Shown: piece after piece, positions 5,398 to 11,742 of the stretch
Layout of the letters: each line of letters opens with the position of its first letter
How positions within the stretch are numbered: the first letter of the stretch is position 1
DNA from: a bacterium
Lineage (GTDB): Bacteria > UBP7 > UBA6624
DNA length: 11,748 nt
Direction: 5' to 3'
Assembly: GCA_014384545.1 (NCBI GenBank)
Contig: JACNFQ010000009.1
Coordinates: 1-11,748, forward strand
The notes under the pieces: generated by a model
Database searches by the model: none
What the model saw: only the letters and a program-made list of their open reading frames with translations
What the model was told of the DNA's origin: nothing
Position numbers and translations under genes: made by a program

Positions 5398-7467
5398 CTA
5401 GTCTACCAACCACTCTTTCTTGATAAGGATGCGCCACGAATCATCGGTTGATGAATTAGAGGGTTGGTCGGTCATATCAAAGACAACGAAAGTGGCATCG
5501 CCATCCCGGGGGCGAAGTTCCCACCGGGCATTCAACAACCAAAGATCAGTACTACTGCTCTGTTGAATGACGATTTTTGCCAATTGGAAGGGTGTGGGTG
5601 TCCACGAAATATCGAAGGACGCTGTCAAGGATTGGTCGGTAGACCCTTCACGTTCTACCCTGTCCCAGTTGATTGAGGGGCCAAAAGAAAAGGTGTCGGT
5701 GACCTTCCAATTGATCCAATTGTTGAGATTAATCCGGTCTGCGTCGTACCACTCACCCACAGAAACTCTCCCCATAAAGACCCACTTGTAGTTCTGGAAA
5801 TGACCAAAGAGACTAAGCCCCACTTCGGTCCATTGATGATTCCCCGCTGGAATGGTGATGTCTGGTAGAGAGAAAGGAGTAAATGGATTGTCTAGATTTG
5901 CCTCATTAAGGGTAATTGTGGGCGTCCAGCTCCAACCACTATCCATCTCCAAGCCCCAAGGCTTAAACTCCAAGGTGGATTCAATAAGATCTCCATCTCC
6001 GTCAACCAACTGGCTATATTCCGACTCATGAGAAAATCGGCGCACACCTTTCCATGGCGCATCCCAAACATATGAAGCTTCACCATCCATAACCCCTATT
6101 GTTCCCTGTCCACCATACCGATAAAACCCCACTTGAGGATCAAATCCACTATCGGCACTCAAGTAGCTAATAGAGAAAGAAAAGGGGTCGCTATGCCGCT
6201 TAGCTTTGACCGCCCAAGCCGAACCTGTTTCACCAAGGGCATCTGTGTTCTGAACCCAACCTGCGGTTTGCCAACGGGTGCCGTCGACGTCATTCCGTCT
6301 CCAATCCCAATCCGCACCTGTCGTTGAATGGTCTGTGCCACCAGAGCGAGCGATCTGAATAACCCCAGCAGTTAGGCTGGGCGAGAGATTGTGTCGCAGG
6401 CGCAACACCGAAAAAAGGGCATCGTTCGTTTCGTCCACAAACGCTGTAAGTAGTCCCGCTTCTGTTGAGCCCTCCCTCCCTGTAAGTTTTACACCTAACC
6501 GAAGAGGTGCCGGGTTTCCGCCACTATCTAGCCCCACACGGCGGCTGTGGAAAGCTTGTGCTACCCGCGGTTCGCCAAACTCGAATAAGCCAGCATTTTC
6601 TAGGAAAAAGTCACGCTTTTCAGGAAAGAAGAGGCTGAATCTAGTTAGGTTGCTTTGTTGCGAGTCGGCTTCGGCTTCTCCGAAATCGGCGTTGATGACA
6701 GCCGCCACACGCCAATCTTCTTTGGGGGAACCCAAAATGTCCAACCCAATCTGTCCTTGGGTGTGGGTTTCATTTTGTCCTGTGATCTTGCCAAGAACGA
6801 AAGGGAGAAAGGTCCATGCGCTCGTTGGGGATAAGCCCGCCATTCCTGAAAGTGACCCTGCTTGCGAAAGGTGACTAAGCTGGTTGGGGCGTTCCCATCC
6901 CGACCACCTAGCATCTTCTCGACCTCCATTCCACCAATACTTGATATTGAAACCCCAATCATCTCTATCGGGGTCTACCGAAAGTGTCCAGAAAGGGATG
7001 CGCACTTCGGCACTCCACCCCTCTGGGGTTAATCTGCCCGCGCCCTCCCAAAATCCATCCCAATCAATATCTGCTCGCCCTTCATCAGTAATGGTGCCGT
7101 CAACACGAGAGCCATTCGCATTGATTCCAAAATAATACCCATTTCGCCCATCGTTATGGGGGGATAGAACGATCTCTACCTTGTCGTCGTTCCATAGGCG
7201 TTGGTCTCGTTTTTGGTAACTGTGCAGGACTTCCGATGTCTCCATCTCAAAACCCAGATAAAACGCCTCATGGTCTTTCCAAAGGTAGGCGCGAACAGGT
7301 ATCGTGCCCGACTCCCCTTCGTTAGGCTGTTGTTGGGTCCAATGGGAGATAATCGCTGCATGCTTCCACACCTCTTCATCTAAGTTGCCATCCAAAACCA
7401 GATTGTCAAGGAGGGTGGGGAGTGGGAGGGTGGGAGCGACGAGGGCAAGAAGAAGGAAAGAGAGCAT
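5398..7467 (-). CDS. CBM9-like / DUF5916 outer-membrane beta-barrel protein
   Basis: The 689-residue protein begins with a signal peptide (MLSFLLLALVAPTLP). A carbohydrate-binding family 9-like domain follows (about 20-205), including LDGNLDEEVWKHA, FYLGFEMETSE, DDKVEIVLSPHNDGRNGYYF and GWSAEVRIPFWTL. The rest (about 215-689) is the DUF5916 region, a predicted outer-membrane barrel rich in alternating aromatic strands. Its hallmark lies at about 260-297 (ADFGEAEAD then LTRFSLFFPEKRDFFLENAG, GLFEFG). In this family the ligand is generally unknown; a role in binding or passing carbohydrate at the cell surface is inferred from the CBM9-like domain. It is followed at 9 nt by the PNGase-like gene in the same frame, so the two almost certainly share a transcript. 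A TAGGAT element ends 6 nt before the ATG. The divergent lipoprotein gene lies 93 bp away. Confidence 0.82.
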   Translation of the reverse strand: MLSFLLLALVAPTLPLPTLLDNLVLDGNLDEEVWKHAAIISHWTQQQPNEGESGTIPVRAYLWKDHEAFYLGFEMETSEVLHSYQKRDQRLWNDDKVEIVLSPHNDGRNGYYFGINANGSRVDGTITDEGRADIDWDGFWEGAGRLTPEGWSAEVRIPFWTLSVDPDRDDWGFNIKYWWNGGREDARWSGWERPNQLSHLSQAGSLSGMAGLSPTSAWTFLPFVLGKITGQNETHTQGQIGLDILGSPKEDWRVAAVINADFGEAEADSQQSNLTRFSLFFPEKRDFFLENAGLFEFGEPRVAQAFHSRRVGLDSGGNPAPLRLGVKLTGREGSTEAGLLTAFVDETNDALFSVLRLRHNLSPSLTAGVIQIARSGGTDHSTTGADWDWRRNDVDGTRWQTAGWVQNTDALGETGSAWAVKAKRHSDPFSFSISYLSADSGFDPQVGFYRYGGQGTIGVMDGEASYVWDAPWKGVRRFSHESEYSQLVDGDGDLIESTLEFKPWGLEMDSGWSWTPTITLNEANLDNPFTPFSLPDITIPAGNHQWTEVGLSLFGHFQNYKWVFMGRVSVGEWYDADRINLNNWINWKVTDTFSFGPSINWDRVEREGSTDQSLTASFDISWTPTPFQLAKIVIQQSSSTDLWLLNARWELRPRDGDATFVVFDMTDQPSNSSTDDSWRILIKKEWLVD

Positions 7468-7473
7468 TTGACT

Positions 7474-7479
7474 ATCCTA
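7474..7479 (-). promoter_or_regulatory. Leaderless-type -10 element of the DUF5916 gene (TAGGAT)
   Basis: TAGGAT ends exactly 6 nt before the ATG at 7467 on the minus strand. There is no Shine-Dalgarno sequence in the 6-nt gap and no convincing -35 box. It would drive the DUF5916/PNGase-like pair, back to back with the lipoprotein promoter in the same short divergent region. Confidence 0.5.
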
Positions 7480-7518
7480 TGGCGGTTTGAATGTTGCCTT
7501 CTTGGATTGGGTATGTGG

Positions 7519-7547
7519 TATCATTCTCCTATTCGAATCTGAGGAGG
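7519..7547 (+). promoter_or_regulatory. Promoter and Shine-Dalgarno sequence of the lipoprotein gene
   Basis: TATCAT (7519-7524) matches the -10 consensus at five of six positions. TTGCCT (7494-7499) could be a -35 box, with a long 19-nt spacer. A strong Shine-Dalgarno sequence GAGGAGG (7541-7547) follows, so this mRNA has a real leader, unlike the minus-strand genes. The Shine-Dalgarno lies 1 nt from the ATG at 7549 and 13 nt from the ATG at 7561; neither distance is ideal. Confidence 0.5.
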
Positions 7548-7560
7548 AATGGAACTAGGT

Positions 7561-8943
7561 ATGAAACTCTTGAGACAGCTCTTTATGGCGGTGTTATTTA
7601 TTGCACTAGCGACAGCGTGTGGTGGTGGAAGCAAAAACAATTCTTCTTCTAGTAACTATTTTGGGAGCCAATCTCCCGGCGATGCTTGGGATTGGACGAT
7701 TGGTTCTACCACATGGTCAGCCGAAAACACCACTCTATCTTTGGACTATTCAGGTACTTACACCACTCTGCCTAGTGGGTTCTTGAAGTTGATTGTGACG
7801 GCTTCAACTGATCTCGATTTGACCTCAGATATCAGTGCGGGTGATTACCCTGAGGCTTATGCGTTGGAATACCCCGATACGATGTTGCTTGTGGCTCCCC
7901 CCGAAAGTGACGAGGGTGTCATCGTGGCTACATCCCAAGATAGTTGTTTGGCGGATGGGTCATACGACTACAACTGGATCAACATTCCCCATAGTAGTTG
8001 GACGATTACAGATGAAGCGTATGGTACAGCTACGGCGTTGTTTACGAACAGCGGTGCTGATGTGGACTTTACGATCACTATGAATGATATAACGGGCGCC
8101 TCACTTGGACCCTCTTCTTCATCCCTTGGTCATGACTGTGCCAGTGGCTTGATTACTCATCCAGTAGACACAAGCATTTTTGGCATTGCCACTTCGGGCG
8201 TGATTATTGGCGACAACGGACCAGGTGAAGGTGGTGTTGCTGGTATGTTGGCTCCTTCTTCCGATATAGACTTGGCGGCTTTGGCTGCTGTTGAGTTCCG
8301 CGGGGTTCTATTTGATTCGGGTGGATTTGACGCTTGGTGTGATGGGTACGCTGGCATAACAGAACCAACAGATGAAACGTCTTGTACCACTGATGGTGGC
8401 ACTTGGTATATCGAGGGTGATGATTCCGAACCAGTGGGTACCGAAGCGTATGTGGCAGTGGGAACCGAGCCAACTTGTGCAGTGGGTGCTTCTTGCTTGA
8501 GGGGATATAGTTTTGCCGATGTAGGTTGCCACGGTTTTTCGGGCATGACCGAACCCACTGATTCAGTTTCTTGTATCGCTGATGGTGGCACATGGTTTTC
8601 ACAACATGGTGTTGAAACGGATGATAGAACACCTGATGTTTGTGGCTCGACCTTTGACCAAGCTTGTGGCGTGATGATTGAGTTTACGACACAAGCCACG
8701 CCGGGGGTAATCAATGCCAATCTTTACTCCCTTAACGACGAGGGGTCTGATGAACAGATGGTGTTCACTGCGAATGTTTTAGGTGGAAAATATGTCATTT
8801 TCGGATTCGGGGCTTATCTTGAAACCCACTGCGACGGCTATGGTGGTTTAACAGAACCAGCAGATGCAACGGCTTGTGCCTCTGATGGTGGCGTTTGGGT
8901 TGAGGATCACGAGTCCTATACTTTTGCGCTCGTAGAGAACTAA
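7561..8943 (+). CDS. Cysteine-rich lipoprotein with three CxGYxG...TEPxD...DGGxW repeats
   Basis: I do not recognise the family. The 460-residue protein has a lipoprotein signal (MKLLRQLF...LATAC, lipid Cys20) followed by GGGSKNNSSSS, a flexible Ser/Asn tether. The rest is acidic and rich in Thr, Ser and Gly, and looks beta-structured. Twelve cysteines follow the lipidated one; most sit in or beside three 23-residue repeats at about 260-282, 323-345 and 424-446. Each repeat starts C-x-G-[YF]-x-G-x-T-E-P-x-D and ends with a second Cys, then x-x-D-G-G-x-W. The even cysteine number suggests disulfides in the periplasm or at the cell surface. The start at 7561 is chosen because MKLLRQ is a normal lipoprotein start; an in-frame ATG at 7549 would add MELG. 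It is the only plus-strand protein gene, divergent from the DUF5916/PNGase-like pair and convergent with ubiA. Confidence 0.8.
   Translation: MKLLRQLFMAVLFIALATACGGGSKNNSSSSNYFGSQSPGDAWDWTIGSTTWSAENTTLSLDYSGTYTTLPSGFLKLIVTASTDLDLTSDISAGDYPEAYALEYPDTMLLVAPPESDEGVIVATSQDSCLADGSYDYNWINIPHSSWTITDEAYGTATALFTNSGADVDFTITMNDITGASLGPSSSSLGHDCASGLITHPVDTSIFGIATSGVIIGDNGPGEGGVAGMLAPSSDIDLAALAAVEFRGVLFDSGGFDAWCDGYAGITEPTDETSCTTDGGTWYIEGDDSEPVGTEAYVAVGTEPTCAVGASCLRGYSFADVGCHGFSGMTEPTDSVSCIADGGTWFSQHGVETDDRTPDVCGSTFDQACGVMIEFTTQATPGVINANLYSLNDEGSDEQMVFTANVLGGKYVIFGFGAYLETHCDGYGGLTEPADATACASDGGVWVEDHESYTFALVEN
8338..8406 (+). repeat. Cys-TEPTD-GGTW repeat 1 in the lipoprotein
   Basis: This copy encodes C-D-G-Y-A-G-I-T-E-P-T-D, then ETSC, then TTDGGTW. 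The unit spans 23 codons, in frame. Synonymous positions differ freely from the other two copies, so the protein sequence rather than the DNA is conserved. Confidence 0.8.
8527..8595 (+). repeat. Cys-TEPTD-GGTW repeat 2 in the lipoprotein
   Basis: This copy encodes C-H-G-F-S-G-M-T-E-P-T-D, then SVSC, then IADGGTW. It begins 63 codons after repeat 1. Confidence 0.8.
8830..8898 (+). repeat. Cys-TEPAD-GGVW repeat 3 in the lipoprotein
   Basis: This copy encodes C-D-G-Y-G-G-L-T-E-P-A-D, then ATAC, then ASDGGVW. It begins 101 codons after repeat 2 and lies close to the C-terminus. Confidence 0.8.
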
Positions 8944-8955
8944 GGGTTATGACTT

Positions 8956-8987
8956 GGAAGATCGCCCCATGGGCGGTCTTCCTCATT
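8956..8987 (+). terminator. Probable terminator of the lipoprotein gene
   Basis: A 12-bp stem with a 3-nt CAT loop starts 13 nt after the stop codon. GGAAGATCGCCC (8956-8967) pairs with GGGCGGTCTTCC (8971-8982), with one U-G wobble. Only a weak U-run (TCATT) follows, so termination may be partial. On the minus strand the same hairpin lies after ubiA, but no T-run follows there and the wobble becomes a C-A mismatch. Confidence 0.6.
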
Positions 8988-9016
8988 CCAGTGCGGCTCG
9001 TCCAAGTACTAGGGGC

Positions 9017-9904
9017 TTATTGTGCAGCAAGCCACGCTGCAACACCCAATACTATACTCAACCATCCATTCGCAGCAAAGAACGCCGCGTCAAGCCGTTC
9101 TAGGTTGCGCGGTCCCACAATACGGTGCTGATAGACCAGAAGGGCACCAGCGATTCCACACCCTAGCCACCAAGCGATTCCCCAGCCCACCACACCACCA
9201 AATCCCACAAACCCCAAAAGGGCGAATGCATGGAAAGTGCGTGCAATCACAAACGCTTTTGTTTCACCCCAAAAAACGGGAATGCTCTTTAGGTTGTTCT
9301 CCTTGTCAAAGGGAAGATCCTGAAGGCTGTAGAGGATATCAAACCCTGCTACCCAAAACATGATACCCACCACAATCCACCACAAGGCATCACCCCATCC
9401 ACCCGCTACAGCGATCCACCCGCCAGCTGGGGCACATGCCAATACAGCTCCTAACCAAAGGTGGCACCACCATCCCCACCGCTTGGTATAAGGGTAAAGG
9501 GCAAGGAGGGCAACCGCTAAGGGTGCTAGGCGCAATGCAAGGGGAAGATCTTCGTCTAAGGGGTTCAATAGCCGGGCGCAAAACCCCAGCAGAACCAACC
9601 CACCAAAGACCAATCCCCAAGCGTCTCGTTTTCGCACCTTCCCCGAGGGGAGTTCCCACTTGGAGGTGCGGGGATTCTTTGCGTCAAGGGGTAGGTCGAT
9701 AAGGCGATTGAGTGCCATCGCTGAAGTGCGTGCACCCACCATGGCGCCGAGGATCAGCAAAACGGTTTGGGGTGAAGGCCAACCCGCCCCAGCAGCGATA
9801 GCACCCACAAAGGCAAAGGGGAGGGCGAAGAGGGTGTGTTCAAACTTGACGAGACGAAAAAGATCTCGGGTAGAAGACATCATCTGTTTGTTATGGGGTG
9901 ACAT
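9017..9904 (-). CDS. ubiA: UbiA-family aromatic prenyltransferase (MqnP role)
   Basis: This integral membrane enzyme attaches the polyprenyl chain to the aromatic acid; in a futalosine-pathway organism the acceptor is expected to be 1,4-dihydroxy-6-naphthoate. The 295-residue protein has about eight or nine hydrophobic segments. It carries both Asp-rich motifs of the superfamily: NRLIDLPLDAKNPRT (Asp70, Asp74) and DILYSLQDLPFD (Asp189, Asp196, Asp200). The N-terminal LVKFEHTLFALPFAFVGA is typical. The start is uncertain. The frame stays open to a GTG at 9928; ATG 9904 lies 15 nt after AGGAGG (9925-9920); the ATG pair at 9883 and 9880 best matches the family N-terminus. No leaderless-type -10 element precedes any of them. 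It follows ubiD by about 57 nt and is probably co-transcribed with it. Convergent with the lipoprotein gene. Confidence 0.9.
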   Translation of the reverse strand: MSPHNKQMMSSTRDLFRLVKFEHTLFALPFAFVGAIAAGAGWPSPQTVLLILGAMVGARTSAMALNRLIDLPLDAKNPRTSKWELPSGKVRKRDAWGLVFGGLVLLGFCARLLNPLDEDLPLALRLAPLAVALLALYPYTKRWGWWCHLWLGAVLACAPAGGWIAVAGGWGDALWWIVVGIMFWVAGFDILYSLQDLPFDKENNLKSIPVFWGETKAFVIARTFHAFALLGFVGFGGVVGWGIAWWLGCGIAGALLVYQHRIVGPRNLERLDAAFFAANGWLSIVLGVAAWLAAQ

Positions 9905-9919
9905 TCGGACTGAACGAGA

Positions 9920-9926
9920 CCTCCTC
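9920..9926 (-). promoter_or_regulatory. GAGGAGG Shine-Dalgarno-like site upstream of ubiA
   Basis: GAGGAGG on the minus strand lies 15 nt before the ATG at 9904 and overlaps the GTG at 9928. The spacing is long for a normal Shine-Dalgarno sequence. It supports translation of ubiA from a polycistronic ubiD-ubiA message, not from a leaderless one. Confidence 0.4.
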
Positions 9927-9961
9927 ACCCATGGAAAGAAGAGAACGCCTTGAATGGGGGT

Positions 9962-11413
9962 TCAAGATATTAGACCGAGTTTTTTCAAGAGGGGTTGGAG
10001 GCGCTCGGTCACCTTAGGGTCCATATCCACCTGCCCTGGCCAAGGGCGAACCAAATTCTCCCCTTCCATCCCCCGCGTAGCATCAACGCCCACTTTCCCC
10101 CCAAATCCTTCTACGGGCGTGGAATGGTCTAGCACATCGATCGCACCGGTATCCACGATCAAATCCCGAGCCGCATCGGTGTTTGCCAAAGCATGGAAAA
10201 CCGCCTCGCTGGGGTTTTGTACGTCAATATCACCGTCCACCACCACCACCAGTTTGGTCATACTGAGCATCCCAATGCCCCAAATGGCATGAATGACCTT
10301 CCGTGCCTGCCCTGCATACTCTTTGTTGATGCTAACTAGGAGTGCATTATGAAAAACACCTTCAGGTGGAAAATGCCAATCCACAATCTCAGGCACCAAA
10401 AGCTGAATCAATGGGAGGAAGAACCTCTCTGTTGCATACCCCAAGAACCAATCTTCCTGCAAGGGTTTCCCCACCAAGATATGGGGGTAAATGGGGTTCT
10501 TTCGGTGGGTGATTGCAGTGAGATGTAGGACGGGGTAGGGTCCCGGATGGCTGTAGTAGCCGGTATGGTCGCCAAAGGGACCTTCAATCCGCGTCTCTTC
10601 AGGGTCAACCCACCCCTCAATGATGTATTCGGCACGGGCAGGTACTTCCAAATCTACGCTCTTCGCCTTGACCATTTCTAAGGGGGAATCTTGGAGGAAA
10701 CCTGCAAAAAGGTATTCGTCAATCCCAGGGGGTAAAGGCGCAGTCGCTGCATACATCGCGGCGGGTGGTCCACCCAAGGCAACAGCGACCTCCATCCGTT
10801 CACCTCTCTTCTTTGCACCTTCCTGATGCCGTTTCCCGTCCTTATGGAGCTGCCAGTGCATCCCCAAGGTCTTATCGTCAAACTTCTGGAGTCGGTAAGC
10901 TCCTACATTTCGTGTGCCCGTTTCTGGATCTTTCGTTATAACTTGAGTAAAGCAGACAAAGGGGGCGGCATCCCCAGGCCACATCGTGGGGATGGGGAGG
11001 ATATCTAGTGTGGCATTCTCTCCTTCTAAGACAACCTCTTGACAAGGAGCCTTACGAATCGTCTTGGGAAAGAACCTCTTCGCGTGGGCTATCTTCCCCA
11101 AAATACCCAGTGCCTCCCCCAGCCCAGCTCCGCTGGGGGGTTTGAGGTAGCCACGAAGACGGTCGGCAATCTCCTCCAAGTCCTCCACCCCCAATGCTGA
11201 CGCCATCCTCTCCTTGGAGCCAAAGAGATTCAACCCAACAGGCGTGGTGTGCCCCCTAGGGGATTCAAAAAGGAGGGCGGGTCCACCTTGGCGGGTCGTC
11301 TGTTGCCCAATCTCGGTCATCTCTAGATGGATATCTACTTCATCCTCAATCCGTAATAGATCGCCCTTGTTCTCCATCAAGGCTAAAAAGTCGCGCAGGT
11401 CTTTTGGTGCCAT
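9962..11413 (-). CDS. ubiD: UbiD-family prenylated-FMN decarboxylase (MqnL role)
   Basis: UbiD-family enzymes decarboxylate aromatic acids using prenylated FMN made by UbiX; here the likely substrate is the prenylated dihydroxynaphthoate of menaquinone synthesis. The 483-residue length is typical. The motif ETRIEGPFGDHTGYYS carries Glu272 and Glu277, spaced like the catalytic glutamates of Fdc1/UbiD. NVGAYRLQ (Asn169, Arg174), MHWQLHK (His186, His190) and DEYLFAGF (Glu233) match cofactor and metal ligands by analogy. The N-terminal MAPKDLRDFLALMENKGDLLRI is the usual family start, supporting ATG 11413. A TAGAAT hexamer ends 6 nt before it, with no Shine-Dalgarno sequence, so the mRNA is probably leaderless. 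It precedes ubiA in the same direction. Other UbiD clades act on different acids; the menaquinone role is inferred from ubiA, ubiX and mqnACE nearby. Confidence 0.93.
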   Translation of the reverse strand: MAPKDLRDFLALMENKGDLLRIEDEVDIHLEMTEIGQQTTRQGGPALLFESPRGHTTPVGLNLFGSKERMASALGVEDLEEIADRLRGYLKPPSGAGLGEALGILGKIAHAKRFFPKTIRKAPCQEVVLEGENATLDILPIPTMWPGDAAPFVCFTQVITKDPETGTRNVGAYRLQKFDDKTLGMHWQLHKDGKRHQEGAKKRGERMEVAVALGGPPAAMYAATAPLPPGIDEYLFAGFLQDSPLEMVKAKSVDLEVPARAEYIIEGWVDPEETRIEGPFGDHTGYYSHPGPYPVLHLTAITHRKNPIYPHILVGKPLQEDWFLGYATERFFLPLIQLLVPEIVDWHFPPEGVFHNALLVSINKEYAGQARKVIHAIWGIGMLSMTKLVVVVDGDIDVQNPSEAVFHALANTDAARDLIVDTGAIDVLDHSTPVEGFGGKVGVDATRGMEGENLVRPWPGQVDMDPKVTERLQPLLKKLGLIS

Positions 11414-11419
11414 CGGGTG

Positions 11420-11425
11420 ATTCTA
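11420..11425 (-). promoter_or_regulatory. Leaderless-type -10 element of ubiD (TAGAAT)
   Basis: TCTAGAAT is followed by 6 nt and the ubiD ATG on the minus strand, identical in motif and spacing to ubiX and mqnA. The expected -35 region is purine-rich (AAAAGAGAGAGAAG) with no TTGACA-like box. Confidence 0.62.
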
Positions 11426-11689
11426 GATTGACCCTTCTCTCTCTTTTCTACGATTCAGCGAGGCTATTCGAGAGCGGGAACGATTCCTACGAATCATCTG
11501 AAACGGTGGTGATATCTGCACCTATGGTAAGAAGGGCAGGATAGGGTGGAAGGGAGACAGGGCAGGTCGCCTACCCTCCAGCCCCTCCCCATAATCCCAA
11601 TGCCCCCTCCCAAAGAATCTGCCCTTTCTTGGTGCTTGTGGTCACCCATGGCTGCGGCTAGGCTCCGCCCCCGCCGGCGCGAGGTCAAT
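11426..11689. other. Intergenic stretch without a convincing gene
   Basis: Between the ubiD promoter and the tRNA promoter I see no credible protein gene; a 64-codon minus-strand frame (11494-11688) has no recognisable features. The stretch contains a short inverted repeat GATTC-N4-GAATC (11482-11495) and four GGG runs on the plus strand (11534-11562) followed by a C-rich tract (11571-11612). Confidence 0.6.
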
Positions 11690-11719
11690 ATGAGACGCCA
11701 CTTCGGTGTGTGGGATAAT
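11690..11719 (+). promoter_or_regulatory. Promoter of the tRNA-Leu gene
   Basis: GATAAT (11714-11719) matches the -10 consensus at five of six positions, and ATGAGA (11690-11695) matches the -35 consensus at four of six, with an 18-nt spacer. Transcription would start near 11726, about 5 nt before the mature tRNA 5' end. Confidence 0.5.
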
Positions 11720-11742
11720 ACCCCCCCACAGCCGAAGTGGCG
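11696..11742. repeat. Inverted repeat joining the promoter spacer to the tRNA 5' end
   Basis: CGCCACTTCGG (11696-11706) is the perfect reverse complement of CCGAAGTGGCG (11732-11742), which is nucleotides 2-12 of the tRNA. An inner pairing TGTGGG (11709-11714) with CCCACA (11725-11730) extends it. The left arm lies upstream of the expected transcription start, so the full hairpin would form only in read-through RNA or extruded DNA. No T-run follows on either side, so it is not a standard terminator. Confidence 0.7.

Noticed and set aside
6389-6874. 161-codon open frame on the plus strand inside the DUF5916 gene
   Set aside because: It is an antisense shadow of a recognisable barrel protein, low-complexity and Ser/Arg/Pro-rich, without a ribosome-binding site.
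8157-8720. 187-codon open frame on the minus strand inside the lipoprotein gene
   Set aside because: It is antisense to a gene with a clear lipoprotein signal and conserved repeats; its composition mirrors the sense codons and no start signal precedes it.
8338-8898. Three repeats considered as a CRISPR-like or mobile repeat array
   Set aside because: They are in frame, conserved at the protein level and diverged at third codon positions, with unequal spacing of 63 and 101 codons.
11494-11688. 64-codon minus-strand frame in the gap between ubiD and the tRNA
   Set aside because: It is Arg/Gly/His-rich with no domain or membrane segment, and no promoter or Shine-Dalgarno sequence is seen; most likely chance.
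11696-11742. Hairpin at the right edge considered as a bidirectional terminator
   Set aside because: Its right arm is the 5' end of a tRNA-Leu, a -10 box lies inside it, and no T-run follows in either direction.
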